NCBI GenBank assembly: GCA_035545735.1
Contig: DASZXS010000040.1
Span: 1-64,000, forward strand
DNA from: JAJYKC01 sp035545735
Lineage (GTDB): Bacteria; Acidobacteriota; Terriglobia; Bryobacterales; Bryobacteraceae
Direction: 5' to 3'
DNA: 64,000 bases
In this document: in pieces, positions 8,960-18,389 of the stretch
Layout of the letters: each line of letters begins with the position of its first letter
Position numbering within the stretch: position 1 is the stretch's first letter
Made by a program: the position numbers and the translations under genes
Notes under the pieces: generated by a model
Databases searched by the model: none
Told to the model about the DNA's origin: nothing
The model's input: only the letters and a program-made list of their open reading frames with translations

Positions 8960-11059
8960 ATGTCTGTTCGGCATCTCGGCCTTCTCCTCTTCCTCTGCGC
9001 CCCGGCGGGGGTCTTCGCCGCCGGCCCCGTCACGCTGGAGCGGTTGTTAAGCGCACCATTTCCCACCGGCCTGAGCGCATCCCCCACCGGGGGCAAGTTC
9101 GCCTGGGTGCTCAACGAACGCGGCGCGCGGAACATCTGGGTCGCCTCGCCGCCGGATTACCGCGGCCGCCGCGTGACCGGCTATCGTGACGATGACGGCC
9201 AGGAGATCGCGCAGCTCGCCTGGACGCCGGACGCAGCATCCATCGTTTACGTTCGCGGAGGAGACTTCGAGTTTCCCGGCGCTAAGGACCCGAACCCTTC
9301 TTCGATGGCTGGAGGAGTCTCGCAAGACTTATGGATCGTGCCGGCGGACGGAGGCGCGCCGCGCAAGCTTTGCGAAGGCCGCTCTCCGCTGGTTGCCCCG
9401 GACGGACGTTCGGTAACGTTCATCAAACAAGGCGACGTTTTCACCATCTCGCTGGAAGCCGGAGCCAAGCCCGAGCAGCTTTTCCATGACAAGGGCAGCG
9501 CGGCCTCCCTGCGATGGTCGCCTGACGGGAAATATCTCGCATTTGTCAGCGAGCGTGATAACCACAGCTTCGTCGTTGTCTACGACGCCACGGCGAAGAA
9601 ACTCGTGTACCTCGATCCCTCGGTAGACAGCGATAGCGAGCCGGTCTGGTCCCCCGATAGCAAGCAGGTCGCCTTTCTCCGTATTCCGGCAAGCACGCGG
9701 GAATTCGCGTTTGGTCCCGTACGCGAGGCCGAACCCTGGTCCATTCGCGCCGCCAGCGCCGTGACTGGAAAGGGCCGCGAGCTCTGGCGGGCTCACCCGG
9801 GCCGCGGCAGCGCCTTTCGGGAAATGGTTGCGGAGAATCAACTGCTATGGGGCGCAGGCGACCGGCTCGTTTTCCCCTGGGAGGAAACCGGCTGGCTGCA
9901 CCTGTATTCGCTCGATATTCGTACCGGCGCGGTAAAGGCGCTCAATACTCCCGGCCAGTACGAGGTGGAGCATGTCGCGCTCGGCGCCGGGTCGCGCGAC
10001 GTTCTCTTTTCTTCGAACCAGGACGACATCGACCGGCGTCATCTGTGGTCAGTCCCCGTCGCGGGAGGCTCGCCGCATCGCCTCACCACCGGCGATGGGA
10101 TCGAGTGGTCTCCCACGCCGGACAGCGAAGGCAAGACCATCGCGCTGCTCTGTTCATCCGCAACGCAACCGGCGCACGCCGCCATTCTGGAGAACGCCTC
10201 CACGCTGAAGGATCTCGCGCCGGAGGCGCTGCCCGCGGACTTTCCCTCGGGATCGCTGGTCACACCTCGCCAGGTTATTTTTTCGTCCGCCGACGGCCTG
10301 GCAATTCACGGCCAGTTGTTTCTGCCTCCGGGCGGGGACCGGAGCCGGCGTCATCCCGCCGTGGTCTTCTTTCATGGCGGATCGCGGAGGCAAATGCTTC
10401 TGGGATGGCACTACATGCGCTACTACAGCAACTCCTACGCGATGAATCAATATCTCGCCAGCCTGGGATATGTAGTGCTCAGCGTGAACTACCGAAGCGG
10501 CATCGGCTATGGTCTGGATTTCCGCGAAGCGGTCCACTATGGCGCTACCGGCGCGAGCGAATACAACGACGTGCAGGGCGCGGGCGTCTATCTGCGCACG
10601 CGTTCCGACGTGGACCCGGACCGGATCGGACTCTGGGGCGGCTCCTATGGCGGGTATCTGACCGCGCTCGGCTTGGCGCGCGCTTCCGATTTGTTCGCCG
10701 CCGGAGTCGATTTTCACGGCGTCCATGACTGGAACCTGGAGATCACCAATTTCGTTCCGGCCTACGACCCGGGCAAGGACCAAAACCAGGCGCGGGTGGC
10801 GTTTGAGTCCTCTCCGCTCGCATCCGTCTCCACGTGGCGATCGCCGGTGCTGCTGATTCACGGGGACGACGACCGCAATGTGCCATTCATGGAGACGATC
10901 AAGCTGGTGGAGGCGCTCCGCAAGCGCAACGTGCCGTTCGAACAGCTTATTATCCCCGATGAGATTCACGACTTTCTGCGCACGGAATCCTGGCTACGGG
11001 CGTACGAGGCGAGCGCCGCTTTTTTGGGGAAATATTTGAAGCCGGACGCGGGGCGCTAG
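8960..11059 (+). CDS. secreted S9 family peptidase (prolyl oligopeptidase/DPP-like)
   Basis: The 699-residue protein has a signal peptide (MSVRHLGLLLFLCAPAGVFA). It continues with an N-terminal beta-propeller region carrying WD40/PD40-like strands (RWSPDGKYLAF, VWSPDSKQVAF) and ends in an alpha/beta hydrolase domain from about residue 430. The catalytic triad can be placed at Ser562 in GGSYGGY, Asp in HGDDDRNVP (about 638) and His670 in DEIHDF. The family cleaves short peptides, often after proline, in the periplasm. It is divergent from the acyl-CoA synthetase, with 52 bp between start codons. Confidence 0.93.
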   Translation: MSVRHLGLLLFLCAPAGVFAAGPVTLERLLSAPFPTGLSASPTGGKFAWVLNERGARNIWVASPPDYRGRRVTGYRDDDGQEIAQLAWTPDAASIVYVRGGDFEFPGAKDPNPSSMAGGVSQDLWIVPADGGAPRKLCEGRSPLVAPDGRSVTFIKQGDVFTISLEAGAKPEQLFHDKGSAASLRWSPDGKYLAFVSERDNHSFVVVYDATAKKLVYLDPSVDSDSEPVWSPDSKQVAFLRIPASTREFAFGPVREAEPWSIRAASAVTGKGRELWRAHPGRGSAFREMVAENQLLWGAGDRLVFPWEETGWLHLYSLDIRTGAVKALNTPGQYEVEHVALGAGSRDVLFSSNQDDIDRRHLWSVPVAGGSPHRLTTGDGIEWSPTPDSEGKTIALLCSSATQPAHAAILENASTLKDLAPEALPADFPSGSLVTPRQVIFSSADGLAIHGQLFLPPGGDRSRRHPAVVFFHGGSRRQMLLGWHYMRYYSNSYAMNQYLASLGYVVLSVNYRSGIGYGLDFREAVHYGATGASEYNDVQGAGVYLRTRSDVDPDRIGLWGGSYGGYLTALGLARASDLFAAGVDFHGVHDWNLEITNFVPAYDPGKDQNQARVAFESSPLASVSTWRSPVLLIHGDDDRNVPFMETIKLVEALRKRNVPFEQLIIPDEIHDFLRTESWLRAYEASAAFLGKYLKPDAGR

Positions 11060-11092
11060 TTTGCAATTTTAGACATATCTACAAAAAACCGG

Positions 11093-11132
11093 TGCATAGT
11101 TCGATCCCATTGCGATATGATCGAACTATGCA
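11093..11132. promoter_or_regulatory. 14-bp perfect inverted repeat over the marR-family start codon
   Basis: TGCATAGTTCGATC (11093-11106) is repeated as its exact reverse complement at 11119-11132, with a 12-bp spacer. The right arm contains the ATG (11128-11130). The left arm overlaps a plausible -10 (CATAGT, 11095-11100; -35 TAGACA at 11070-11075, spacer 19). MarR proteins are dimers that bind palindromes and usually repress their own genes, so this is most simply the autoregulatory operator. In RNA the same arms would form a hairpin hiding the start codon. Confidence 0.7.
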
Positions 11133-11574
11133 ACTGAAGGCTTCTGTGCTGCCTTCGGTCGAAGACTCGATTCGGAATCTCGCTTGGTTTCGCTACAGCA
11201 TCCGCAAATTTATCCGCTTTAGTGAGAAAGCGGCTCGCCAGTCCGGCGTCACCCCGCAACAGCATCAACTTATGCTTGGTGTCGCAGGCTTTACAGGGCG
11301 AGGTCAAGCAACCGTATCGGAACTGGCCGAATTCTTACAAGCAAGACATAACTCCGTCGTGGGTTTGATAGAGCGCGCCGCGCATTGCGGGTTGGTTCAC
11401 AAGGAACAGGATGCGAGCGATCGCAGGTTTGTTGTCGTTTCCCTGACGCCGCGCGGTGCGGAGATTCTAAGAAAACTGACGATACTGCACCAGCAAGAAG
11501 TGCAGCGGGTAAGCGAAAGACCATCGCCGCCGGGCGTCCCCCAGAAGTCATTCATGGTAAAAGCGCTCGCTTGA
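11128..11574 (+). CDS. MarR family transcriptional regulator
   Basis: This 148-residue winged-helix protein has the MarR layout. An N-terminal dimerisation helix is followed by TVSELAEFLQARHNSVVGLIERAAHCGLV (helix-turn-helix) and the wing KEQDASDRRFVVVSLTPRGAEIL. The D-x-R-x3-V-x-L-T-x-x-G signature is complete. The start is the ATG at 11128; an alternative start at 11092 would lie upstream of the operator. The last ~20 residues (ERPSPPGVPQKSFMVKALA) are Pro-rich and not typical of the family. Hand counting four lines gives about 54% GC, below the neighbouring genes. It probably controls itself and perhaps the chloride channel gene 61 bp downstream. Confidence 0.87.
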   Translation: MQLKASVLPSVEDSIRNLAWFRYSIRKFIRFSEKAARQSGVTPQQHQLMLGVAGFTGRGQATVSELAEFLQARHNSVVGLIERAAHCGLVHKEQDASDRRFVVVSLTPRGAEILRKLTILHQQEVQRVSERPSPPGVPQKSFMVKALA

Positions 11575-11635
11575 CCGCTATTTTCACGCACATCCCCGGC
11601 GAACGCGTCTTCCATTCAGAGCAGCAGAAAGCAGA

Positions 11636-13501
11636 ATGCAGGAAACTCAGACAAGACATCAGGCTCCGCAGAACCGGCTCTTGAGCCACTCATTTCTCCG
11701 TAAATATCTCCCGTTAGTCCATGAAGATCTTATGGCAACCTACTCCCGGGATTTACATAAGTGGCTGCTGTTCGCGCCGGTCATTGGAGTAGTCACCGGA
11801 CTGCTCATCACCGGGATCACGGTAATTCTCCTCAACAAAATGTGGCCGGCGGTGCTTGGTTATTATCTATCTCATCACTGGGCCATTATTCCCGGGCTGG
11901 TATTGGGATTCGCCGCCACCGGCTTGATTATGCAGTTACTGACGCCGGATCCCAATAAGCACTCCACGGAAGAAGTTATCCGTTCCTACCACGAGCACTA
12001 CGGCGATATTAACATGCGGCCGTTTTTCCCAAAGCTGCTGGCGGCCATCACCACAGTAGGCTTCGGCGGCAGCGCCGCCCTGGAGGGTCCCAGCATTTAT
12101 GGAGGAGGCGCGATCGGATCCTGGCTCTGGACGAAATTGCGGCGCTTCAACCTGGACGCGCGCGATCGCCGGATCATGTTAATCTGCGGCGCCGCTGCCG
12201 GCATGTCCGCGGTCTTTCGCGCTCCTCTCACGGGCATCGTCTTTGCGCTGGAGATGCCTTACAAAGACGATCTAGCGCACGAAGCCCTGGTCCCCTCTTT
12301 AATCGCCTCCGTGATTTCCTACGGCACTCTCAGCTCGTTTTTGGGCGGAGCGCCGCTTTTTGATTTTGCCTTCAGCGCCTCTTTCACCGGGCGGGATCTT
12401 TTCTGGTGCGCCGTGCTTGGAGCTCTGGTCGGCCTCATCGCGATGGCGTTTGTCATCACTTTTCGCCGCACCCGCGCATTTTTCGTGACGTGGTCCGCGC
12501 CGCATTGGATTAAGCTCACGCTCGGCGGCTTTCTAACCGGCGTCTGCGGCTTCGCCTTCCTGCATTGGTTTCCCGGCCGGCTGCTTCCCATCGGAACAAA
12601 TTATGAAGCGGTGGGAGAAATTCTCCGGCAGCCGCACGGTTCGTTCGAGTTGCTGGCTTTTGTTTTTCTGAAACTGGCCGCCACCACGTTCACGCTCGGT
12701 TCGGGCGGAGTCAGCGCGATGTTCGTGCCGCTGTTTCTAAGCGGCGGAGGGCTCGGCGTCGCCTTTGCCCAATCCGTGATTCATAGTTCTTCACTCGAAC
12801 TCTACGCCGCGGTGGGTATGGCGTCGTTCATTGCCGCCGGCTATAAAACGCCGCTCGCCGCCGTTGTATTTGTCGCCGAAGCAACGGGCGGTCATGCCTT
12901 TATTATTCCCGCGTTAATCGGATCCGCGGTGGCCTACGCGATTTCCGGCGACGCGTCGGCCTCCGGCGATCAACGGGTGCACGACGGCGCCACCGTGGAG
13001 GAGTTAGTTGGCCTCACCGTCGCGGACGTGATGCAGCCGAGAGTAATCTCCGTACAGGCGTCTTTGAGCGTGCGTGAATTCGCCGATGTCCTCTCTCCTC
13101 ATTACCGGCACGCCGCCTTTCCGGTCTTCGACGGCGAAAGGTTAATTGGCGCGGTGACGGTGTGGTCGATCACCAAGGTTCCACCTCGGAAATGGGCGGA
13201 GGCGCGGGTGCGCGACATCACAGATACCCGGGCCGCCAGGGTCCGGGCCGATTGCGACGTCATGGAGGCATTTCGTCTCCTGTTAAGCGAATACAAGCAG
13301 CACATGCTCCTCGTCATGTCCCCGGCGGGCGTGCTGGAGGGAATCGTGACCAAGACCGATATTCTGAAGGCCTTGAAAGTACATAAAGGGCCGGGCCCCG
13401 ATCTGCGATACGACGAAGGCACAATGCTCCTCGGCGCCCGGCCGGCCAAGGCTGAATCGAGGGAAAGGGTCACGGGATTCGGCCAGCCGGACCCGGCGTA
13501 G
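11636..13501 (+). CDS. ClC family chloride channel/antiporter with CBS pair
   Basis: The 621-residue membrane protein has about ten or more hydrophobic segments and the ClC selectivity-filter sequence GSAALEGP (residues 145-152). It includes the gating glutamate (E150) that marks Cl-/H+ antiport competence, and a second motif SGGVSAMFVPLFLSGG. The C-terminus (about residues 455-590) carries two CBS domains (VADVMQPRVISVQ and VRDITDTRAARVR), which usually sense adenine nucleotides. A second possible start is Met33. It follows the MarR gene on the same strand and may be cotranscribed and controlled by it. Confidence 0.92.
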   Translation: MQETQTRHQAPQNRLLSHSFLRKYLPLVHEDLMATYSRDLHKWLLFAPVIGVVTGLLITGITVILLNKMWPAVLGYYLSHHWAIIPGLVLGFAATGLIMQLLTPDPNKHSTEEVIRSYHEHYGDINMRPFFPKLLAAITTVGFGGSAALEGPSIYGGGAIGSWLWTKLRRFNLDARDRRIMLICGAAAGMSAVFRAPLTGIVFALEMPYKDDLAHEALVPSLIASVISYGTLSSFLGGAPLFDFAFSASFTGRDLFWCAVLGALVGLIAMAFVITFRRTRAFFVTWSAPHWIKLTLGGFLTGVCGFAFLHWFPGRLLPIGTNYEAVGEILRQPHGSFELLAFVFLKLAATTFTLGSGGVSAMFVPLFLSGGGLGVAFAQSVIHSSSLELYAAVGMASFIAAGYKTPLAAVVFVAEATGGHAFIIPALIGSAVAYAISGDASASGDQRVHDGATVEELVGLTVADVMQPRVISVQASLSVREFADVLSPHYRHAAFPVFDGERLIGAVTVWSITKVPPRKWAEARVRDITDTRAARVRADCDVMEAFRLLLSEYKQHMLLVMSPAGVLEGIVTKTDILKALKVHKGPGPDLRYDEGTMLLGARPAKAESRERVTGFGQPDPA

Positions 13502-13553
13502 CCCAACGATGCCGCGGATTCCAGCCGGGAACAGCGTCCGGACCCCGGGCAGC

Positions 13554-15023
13554 CTATTGGAACCGGCACTTGGCCACGGCGCGCTTCCAGCCCGCGTAGA
13601 GTTCCTCCCTGCGCGCCGCATCGAGTTTTGGTTCGAAGACACGCTCGGCTTTCCAGAACGATTCCAACTCTTCGGTGTCGCGAAAGAATCCGCTCGACAG
13701 CCCGGCCAGGTACGCCGCTCCCAATGCCGTGGTCTCGGTGTCCGCGGGACGGACGATGCGCCGCCCGAGAATGTCGGCCTGAAACTGCATCAGGAAATTG
13801 TTCCGCGCCGCGCCGCCGTCGACGCGCAGTTCGCGCATCGGCTCGCCGCTATCGGCTTCCATGGCTTCGACGAGTTCGCGCGTCTGATAGCCGATGGCTT
13901 CAAGAACCGCGCGGACAATATGAGCGCGGCCCGTCGCCAGCGTAACGCCGGAAAGCATCGCGCGCGCAGCCGAATCCCAGTGCGGAGCGCCCAGCCCGAC
14001 AAAGGCCGGGACAAAATAGACCCCGCCCGTGTCCTCCACCGATCCGGCAATCGCCTCCGTCTCCGGCGCGGAGGCGATCAGCCCCACCTTATCGCGGAGC
14101 CATTGCACCGCGGCGCCCGCGATGAAGATGCTGCCCTCCACGGCAAACTGCGAGCCGGCATCCATGGACGCGGCGCGCGTCGCGAGCAGACGGTTCGTCG
14201 AAACAGGGCGGTTGGCGCCCGTATGCAGCAAAGCAAAGCAGCCGGTGCCATACGTGTTTTTGGAGAGTCCGGGACGAAAGCACGCCTGGCCGAAAAGCGC
14301 CGCCTGCTGATCGCCTGCCGTGCCGCAGATGGGCGCTTCAAAACCGAGATGCTCCCCCGCCGCGGTACCGCTGCGCCAGCTCGACGGAACAATGTTCGGT
14401 AACATGGCGCGCGGGATTCCAAAGACCTCCAGCAGTTCGCTGTCCCAGTCTCCCGCGCTCAAATCCATCAGCATCGTGCGCGACGCGTTCGACGTATCGG
14501 TGACGTAAGACCCGCCGTTTGTGAGCTTCCAGATGAGCCACGTATCGACGTTGCCGAAGAGCAGTTCTCCATCCTTCGCCTTCTCGCGCGCGTCTTCGAC
14601 ATGATCGAGAATCCAGCGGATCTTGCTGGCCGAGAAATACGCATCCACAATCAGGCCGGTCTTCCGGGTCACCATGGCGCCGTGCGCGGCTGCAATTCCG
14701 GCGCAATACTCCGCCGTCCGGCGGCACTGCCAGACAATCGCCGGAGCAATGGGTTTCCCTGTCTTGCGCTCCCAAACGACGGTGGTTTCGCGCTGGTTCG
14801 TGATGCCGATGGCCGCAATCTCGTCCCGCTTCGTCCCGGTGACTCTCCGGGCGGCGTCCAATTGCGCCCGCCAGATTTCCGTGGCGTCCTGCTCCACCCA
14901 TCCCGGATGCGGATAGGCGCACGCGATCGGGCTCGATTCCATCGCGATCCGGCGCCCTTCGCGGTCGTAGAGCGCGGCCCGCGCGCTCGTGGTGCCTTCG
15001 TCCAGCGACAAGAGAAAAGACAT
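13554..15023 (-). CDS. glpK: glycerol kinase
   Basis: The 489-residue FGGY-family kinase begins MSFLLSLDEGTTSARAALYD, the ATP-binding phosphate 1 motif of glycerol kinase. It contains GITNQRETTVVWERKTGKPIAPAIVWQCRRT, matching the glycerol-binding arginine-glutamate segment, and ends with DGGAARNNFLMQFQADILG and ALGAAYLAGL. Length matches GlpK (about 500). It phosphorylates glycerol to sn-glycerol 3-phosphate in the cytoplasm. The start is ATG at 15023, in a short gap (21 bp) from the divergent gene. No glpF or glpD is adjacent. Confidence 0.93.
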   Translation of the reverse strand: MSFLLSLDEGTTSARAALYDREGRRIAMESSPIACAYPHPGWVEQDATEIWRAQLDAARRVTGTKRDEIAAIGITNQRETTVVWERKTGKPIAPAIVWQCRRTAEYCAGIAAAHGAMVTRKTGLIVDAYFSASKIRWILDHVEDAREKAKDGELLFGNVDTWLIWKLTNGGSYVTDTSNASRTMLMDLSAGDWDSELLEVFGIPRAMLPNIVPSSWRSGTAAGEHLGFEAPICGTAGDQQAALFGQACFRPGLSKNTYGTGCFALLHTGANRPVSTNRLLATRAASMDAGSQFAVEGSIFIAGAAVQWLRDKVGLIASAPETEAIAGSVEDTGGVYFVPAFVGLGAPHWDSAARAMLSGVTLATGRAHIVRAVLEAIGYQTRELVEAMEADSGEPMRELRVDGGAARNNFLMQFQADILGRRIVRPADTETTALGAAYLAGLSSGFFRDTEELESFWKAERVFEPKLDAARREELYAGWKRAVAKCRFQ

Positions 15024-15044
15024 TCTGGCATTATAGTAGGCGAT

Positions 15045-15500
15045 ATGTTCTTCCGCCGGGAAAAGCCCCGCCCGCTTTCGTTTGACGAATATCTGACGAA
15101 GCTTAAAACTTTTGGTATCGAGGCCCAAGCGGCCGGCGGCGGCCGCGCTCGCGTCTCCCGCGAGGGCTGCGCCGCCATCCTACGGGACGCGCCCGGGCAG
15201 GCCCCTGCCATTGAGGAAATCGGCGTCGAAATCGGCGGCGAAATCGGCGTGCTCTGGAGCGGAGGATATCAGATGTTCCTCGCGACGCCGAAGGGCGTGA
15301 AGGTTCCCGCGCGCGCATCGCAGCTTACCGGGCTGCACGCCTTTGAAGAAGACCTGAAGGATGCTCTCGGCATCACCAGCCTTTATAACGAATCGCTCGG
15401 CACCACCTCCGCGCGTCATATGTACGATCGCATCGAGCGGCGCGACTCCACGGAGCCCAAGAAGCCCTGGGAGGTCGCAACGGAACTACCTCCCACATAG
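15045..15500 (+). CDS. conserved hypothetical protein, 151 aa
   Basis: The ATG at 15045 gives MFFRREKPRPLSFDEYLTKLKTFGIEAQ, a soluble, charged protein with no signal peptide. A central segment (EIGVEIGGEIGVLWSGGYQMFL) looks like paired beta strands. The C-terminus (GLHAFEEDLKDALGITSLYNESLGTTSARHMYDRIERRD) is helical. I do not recognise a domain. It is divergent from glpK with only 21 bp between start codons, and lies 19 bp upstream of the DUF1080 gene, so it probably heads that transcript. Confidence 0.72.
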   Translation: MFFRREKPRPLSFDEYLTKLKTFGIEAQAAGGGRARVSREGCAAILRDAPGQAPAIEEIGVEIGGEIGVLWSGGYQMFLATPKGVKVPARASQLTGLHAFEEDLKDALGITSLYNESLGTTSARHMYDRIERRDSTEPKKPWEVATELPPT

Positions 15501-15519
15501 ACCTGATACATTGTTGTCT

Positions 15520-16176
15520 ATGATTCAGCGATCTCTTCTGTTTGGCTTACTATGCGCTCTCGCGTGCGGCTCCGGGTCCGCCGCCGACAACTGGAAACAG
15601 CTTTTTAACGGCAAGAATCTCGATGGCTGGAAGCACGTCGGGCCGGGCGGCGACACCGTGGAAAACGGACTTATCCGCACCCATGGCGGCATGGGACTTC
15701 TTTATTGGACCGGTGGAAAAATCGGTAACTGTAAGTTGCGCGTGGTTTACAAAATGCGCGATCACAACGACAACTCCGGCGTCTATATTCGTATTCCGGT
15801 CGAGCCCCGCGAAGCATGGATGCCCGTGCATTACGGCTACGAAGTGCAGATCGACAATGAGCCGGAAAAATCCAAGGAAGACGACTATCACATCACCGGC
15901 ACGCTTTACTCGCTCACAAAGCCGCTGGCCAAGCCCGGTAAGCCGGGGCCGGAGTGGAACACTCTCGACATCACGCTCGATGGTTTGCACACGGTCGTCT
16001 ATGTAAACAACGTAAAAGTGACGGACTACACCGAAGGCCAGCCGGTTCCGCCCATCAAATTCAGCTTTGAACCCCTGCGCGGTCCGCGCCCGGCGGAAGG
16101 CTGGTTTGGTCTGCAGAACCATAGCGACAACGACATCGTGTTCTTTAAGGAAGTGGCTCTGGCGCCGCTACACTAG
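15520..16176 (+). CDS. DUF1080 (3-keto-disaccharide hydrolase-like) secreted protein
   Basis: The protein has 218 residues with a signal peptide (MIQRSLLFGLLCALACGSGSA), followed by WKQLFNGKNLDGWKHVG, the hallmark N-terminus of DUF1080. It also has NSGVYIRIPVEPR, YEVQID, and the C-terminal GWFGLQNHSDNDIVFFKEVAL. The fold is a concanavalin-like beta sandwich. Members in Bacteroidota act on 3-keto-glycosides, while most acidobacterial members are untested. The last 32 bp overlap the convergent AraC gene. Confidence 0.9.
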   Translation: MIQRSLLFGLLCALACGSGSAADNWKQLFNGKNLDGWKHVGPGGDTVENGLIRTHGGMGLLYWTGGKIGNCKLRVVYKMRDHNDNSGVYIRIPVEPREAWMPVHYGYEVQIDNEPEKSKEDDYHITGTLYSLTKPLAKPGKPGPEWNTLDITLDGLHTVVYVNNVKVTDYTEGQPVPPIKFSFEPLRGPRPAEGWFGLQNHSDNDIVFFKEVALAPLH

Positions 16177-17005
16177 GCCCGGAACGTTTCGCGGAGGAAA
16201 TCCGGCGCAGACTGCCCGGCGACACTCCAAACGCCCGGCGGGTGTGATACGCGAGATGGCTTTTGTGAGTGAAGCCGGTCGCCGCGGCGACTTGCGTGAT
16301 GGACAGGCAGTTTTCCGTTAACAGTCTCCTCGCGCGCTCCACCCTGCGCTGGATTACGTATTGATGCACCGAAACGCCGGTGGCGCTGGAGAAAGCCGCC
16401 TTGCAATGCGACATGCTCAGGCCAGCGACCCCGGCGATTTCCTGAATCGATAACTCGCGGCTCAAATTGTCTTCGATGTAGGACAGTACTCTGCGAAGCC
16501 TTTGCCCGGACATCCCGTGAGAATATGCTTTGACGAGGCGCGACACCGAGCTATGCCGGTCGAGAACGGAGCCCGCCAGTTGGAGCGACAACTCTTCGAA
16601 ATAGAGCTTCCCTCCGCGATACCCGTTTTCCATCTCGGCCTTGATCGCCCACGCCAGCCGCTCCAGCCTGGGATCGCGGACCTGAAACCGGTTGACGATC
16701 TGTATCCCGCTCGCATCCGCGCCACGCTCCGTGGCGGCCTCCAGGATGAGACCCGAAGGAATCGAGAGAATGAGCGCCAAGTCCCGCTCTTTTAGCTCCC
16801 AGCGGCTGGGCGTGCCCGGAGGGATTATGTCGATATCGCCGTGCACGCCGAGTCCTCTGTGATATCGCCCGTCGCGCCGGCAACCGATTTCGATGGACGG
16901 ACCGACGTGAACCGACACGATGGCCCGGCGCGATGCGGGAGAATCGACTTCGCCCGCGGGATCGGACATCAGGAAAGGGCGCAATTTTTCGGCTGCGGAA
17001 ATCAC
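16145..17005 (-). CDS. AraC family transcriptional regulator
   Basis: The 286-residue protein ends in a two-helix-turn-helix AraC DNA-binding domain (LSIQEIAGVAGLSMSHCKAAFSSATGVSVHQYVIQRRVERARRLL, then LSITQVAAATGFTHKSHLAYHTRRAFGVSPGSLRR). The N-terminal ~150 residues resemble a cupin-like effector domain (GDIDIIPPGTPSRWE). It starts at GTG 17005; an ATG at 16969 is an alternative. It is divergent from the secreted-protein gene at 17133 and convergent with the DUF1080 gene, so its target could be on either side. Effector unknown. Confidence 0.88.
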   Translation of the reverse strand: MISAAEKLRPFLMSDPAGEVDSPASRRAIVSVHVGPSIEIGCRRDGRYHRGLGVHGDIDIIPPGTPSRWELKERDLALILSIPSGLILEAATERGADASGIQIVNRFQVRDPRLERLAWAIKAEMENGYRGGKLYFEELSLQLAGSVLDRHSSVSRLVKAYSHGMSGQRLRRVLSYIEDNLSRELSIQEIAGVAGLSMSHCKAAFSSATGVSVHQYVIQRRVERARRLLTENCLSITQVAAATGFTHKSHLAYHTRRAFGVSPGSLRRISSAKRSGPSVAAPEPLP

Positions 17006-17132
17006 CAGGCCGTCACCCGCTTACTACCGCCAGTATACCCGCGCGCTTTTTCCCCGGCCGCTCCCGGCCCGCGAAGAACCGTCCGAATTTGCTCTCCCAC
17101 CCTCACTGCGGATAATAAGCAAAGGGTCTGCC

Positions 17133-18383
17133 ATGCTCGCGCGTTCGTTCGCCTTGGTTCTGGTAGCGCTATCGGCTTGTTGGGGAGCCGCCGCCACTCC
17201 TCCCCTCAACACCAAAGCCTTGCTGCGCCGCGGCCTCGCCCGCATCCGTCAAAATGTCGAGCTCGCTCCCCGCTACACCTGCCGCCAGACCATTTACCGG
17301 ATCCGCTACTTCCCCGCCCGGGATTTCAAAAACTGCGATGAAATTCTGCGGGCCGGCACGAAAACCGATTTCCGCCTCGCGGGCCTCGACCGCATCCGTT
17401 TGGATGTCACCGCCACCAGCGGCGGCGAGATTTTCTCCTGGGCGGGGGAGAAGGCCTTTCGATCCGAGCGCGTCCTCGATATTGTCGGCGCGGGCTTGAG
17501 CAGCAGCGGCGACTTTGACGCGTTCCTCCAAAGCATCTTCGATTCAACGCCTGTGCTCTACCAGTTTCTGGGTTTCGTCGAAGAAAACGGACAGAAGAGC
17601 GCGGAATATGCCTACAGCGTGCCCCGCGCCGTGAGCCACTACCAGGTCCAAATCCGCGCCAATCAGGAAGCTGTCGTCCCTTATCAAGGGCGCTTCCGAC
17701 TGGATACACGCACAGCCGACCTTGTCTTTCTCACCGTGGCGATGGCGCCTCCTCCACCGGAGATCCACGTGTGCGGAGTCGAAACCAGCATTCGCTACCA
17801 CCGGGTCGCGGTGGGCGGAGCCACGTTCCTCCTGCCGGAGGAGACGGCGCTAGTCGAAAATTCAATCGCCGGAGTTCGAAGCCAGAACCGGGTCACCTAC
17901 GATAGCTGCCATGAATTCCGGAGCGAATCGTTATTCCTGCCGTCGGACACCGGACCAGCGAACGCGCCGGGTTCCGCGGCCCCCGCCTCCTTTCCCGGGT
18001 TTCCGGAAGGGCTGAAACTGCGAGTCCGGCTCAGCCACGCCATCGATTCCACGACATCGTTCGCCGGCGATCCGCTCGAAGGCACGCTCGCGAAGCCGCT
18101 GTCTCTGCCCGGCCGCCAGACGCTGCCGCTCGGGACCAGAGTTTATGGACGCCTGGTGATGTGCAAACAGACCTTGCTGCCGGACGCGTATCTGACGGTG
18201 GGCATCCGCTGGGAATCCATCGAAACTCCGCAGGGGCGTCTACCGCTGTCTCTCGCGCCACTGGGAAATACAGCTTACGATCATCCTCTTCCCGGTGGAG
18301 GCGCCTATGTCTTCCGCGCGCCCTGGAACCGGGTGGAGGCCGGGTTCGTCACCGGCTGGAAAATAGTGGAAAGCGGAAAATAG
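17133..18383 (+). CDS. secreted protein of unknown function, 416 aa
   Basis: ATG 17133 is preceded by AAAGGG and opens a signal peptide (MLARSFALVLVALSACWGAAA). Five Cys are scattered (for example YTCRQT, KNCDEI, VCGVET, SCHEF), suggesting disulfides outside the cytoplasm. The region RLDTRTADLVFLTVAMAPPPP resembles a beta-rich outer surface domain. The C-terminal ~130 residues (LRVRLSHAIDSTTSFAGDPLEGTLAKPL and later TLPLGTRVYGRL) look like a beta-barrel module seen in other acidobacterial secreted proteins. No enzyme motif is seen. The next gene, hutH, starts 6 bp after its stop. Confidence 0.75.
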   Translation: MLARSFALVLVALSACWGAAATPPLNTKALLRRGLARIRQNVELAPRYTCRQTIYRIRYFPARDFKNCDEILRAGTKTDFRLAGLDRIRLDVTATSGGEIFSWAGEKAFRSERVLDIVGAGLSSSGDFDAFLQSIFDSTPVLYQFLGFVEENGQKSAEYAYSVPRAVSHYQVQIRANQEAVVPYQGRFRLDTRTADLVFLTVAMAPPPPEIHVCGVETSIRYHRVAVGGATFLLPEETALVENSIAGVRSQNRVTYDSCHEFRSESLFLPSDTGPANAPGSAAPASFPGFPEGLKLRVRLSHAIDSTTSFAGDPLEGTLAKPLSLPGRQTLPLGTRVYGRLVMCKQTLLPDAYLTVGIRWESIETPQGRLPLSLAPLGNTAYDHPLPGGGAYVFRAPWNRVEAGFVTGWKIVESGK

Positions 18384-18389
18384 GAGAAG

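Noticed and set aside
13502..13553. Convergent gap between the ClC and glpK genes examined for a terminator
   Set aside because: I found no convincing stem-loop with a T-run in these 52 bp.
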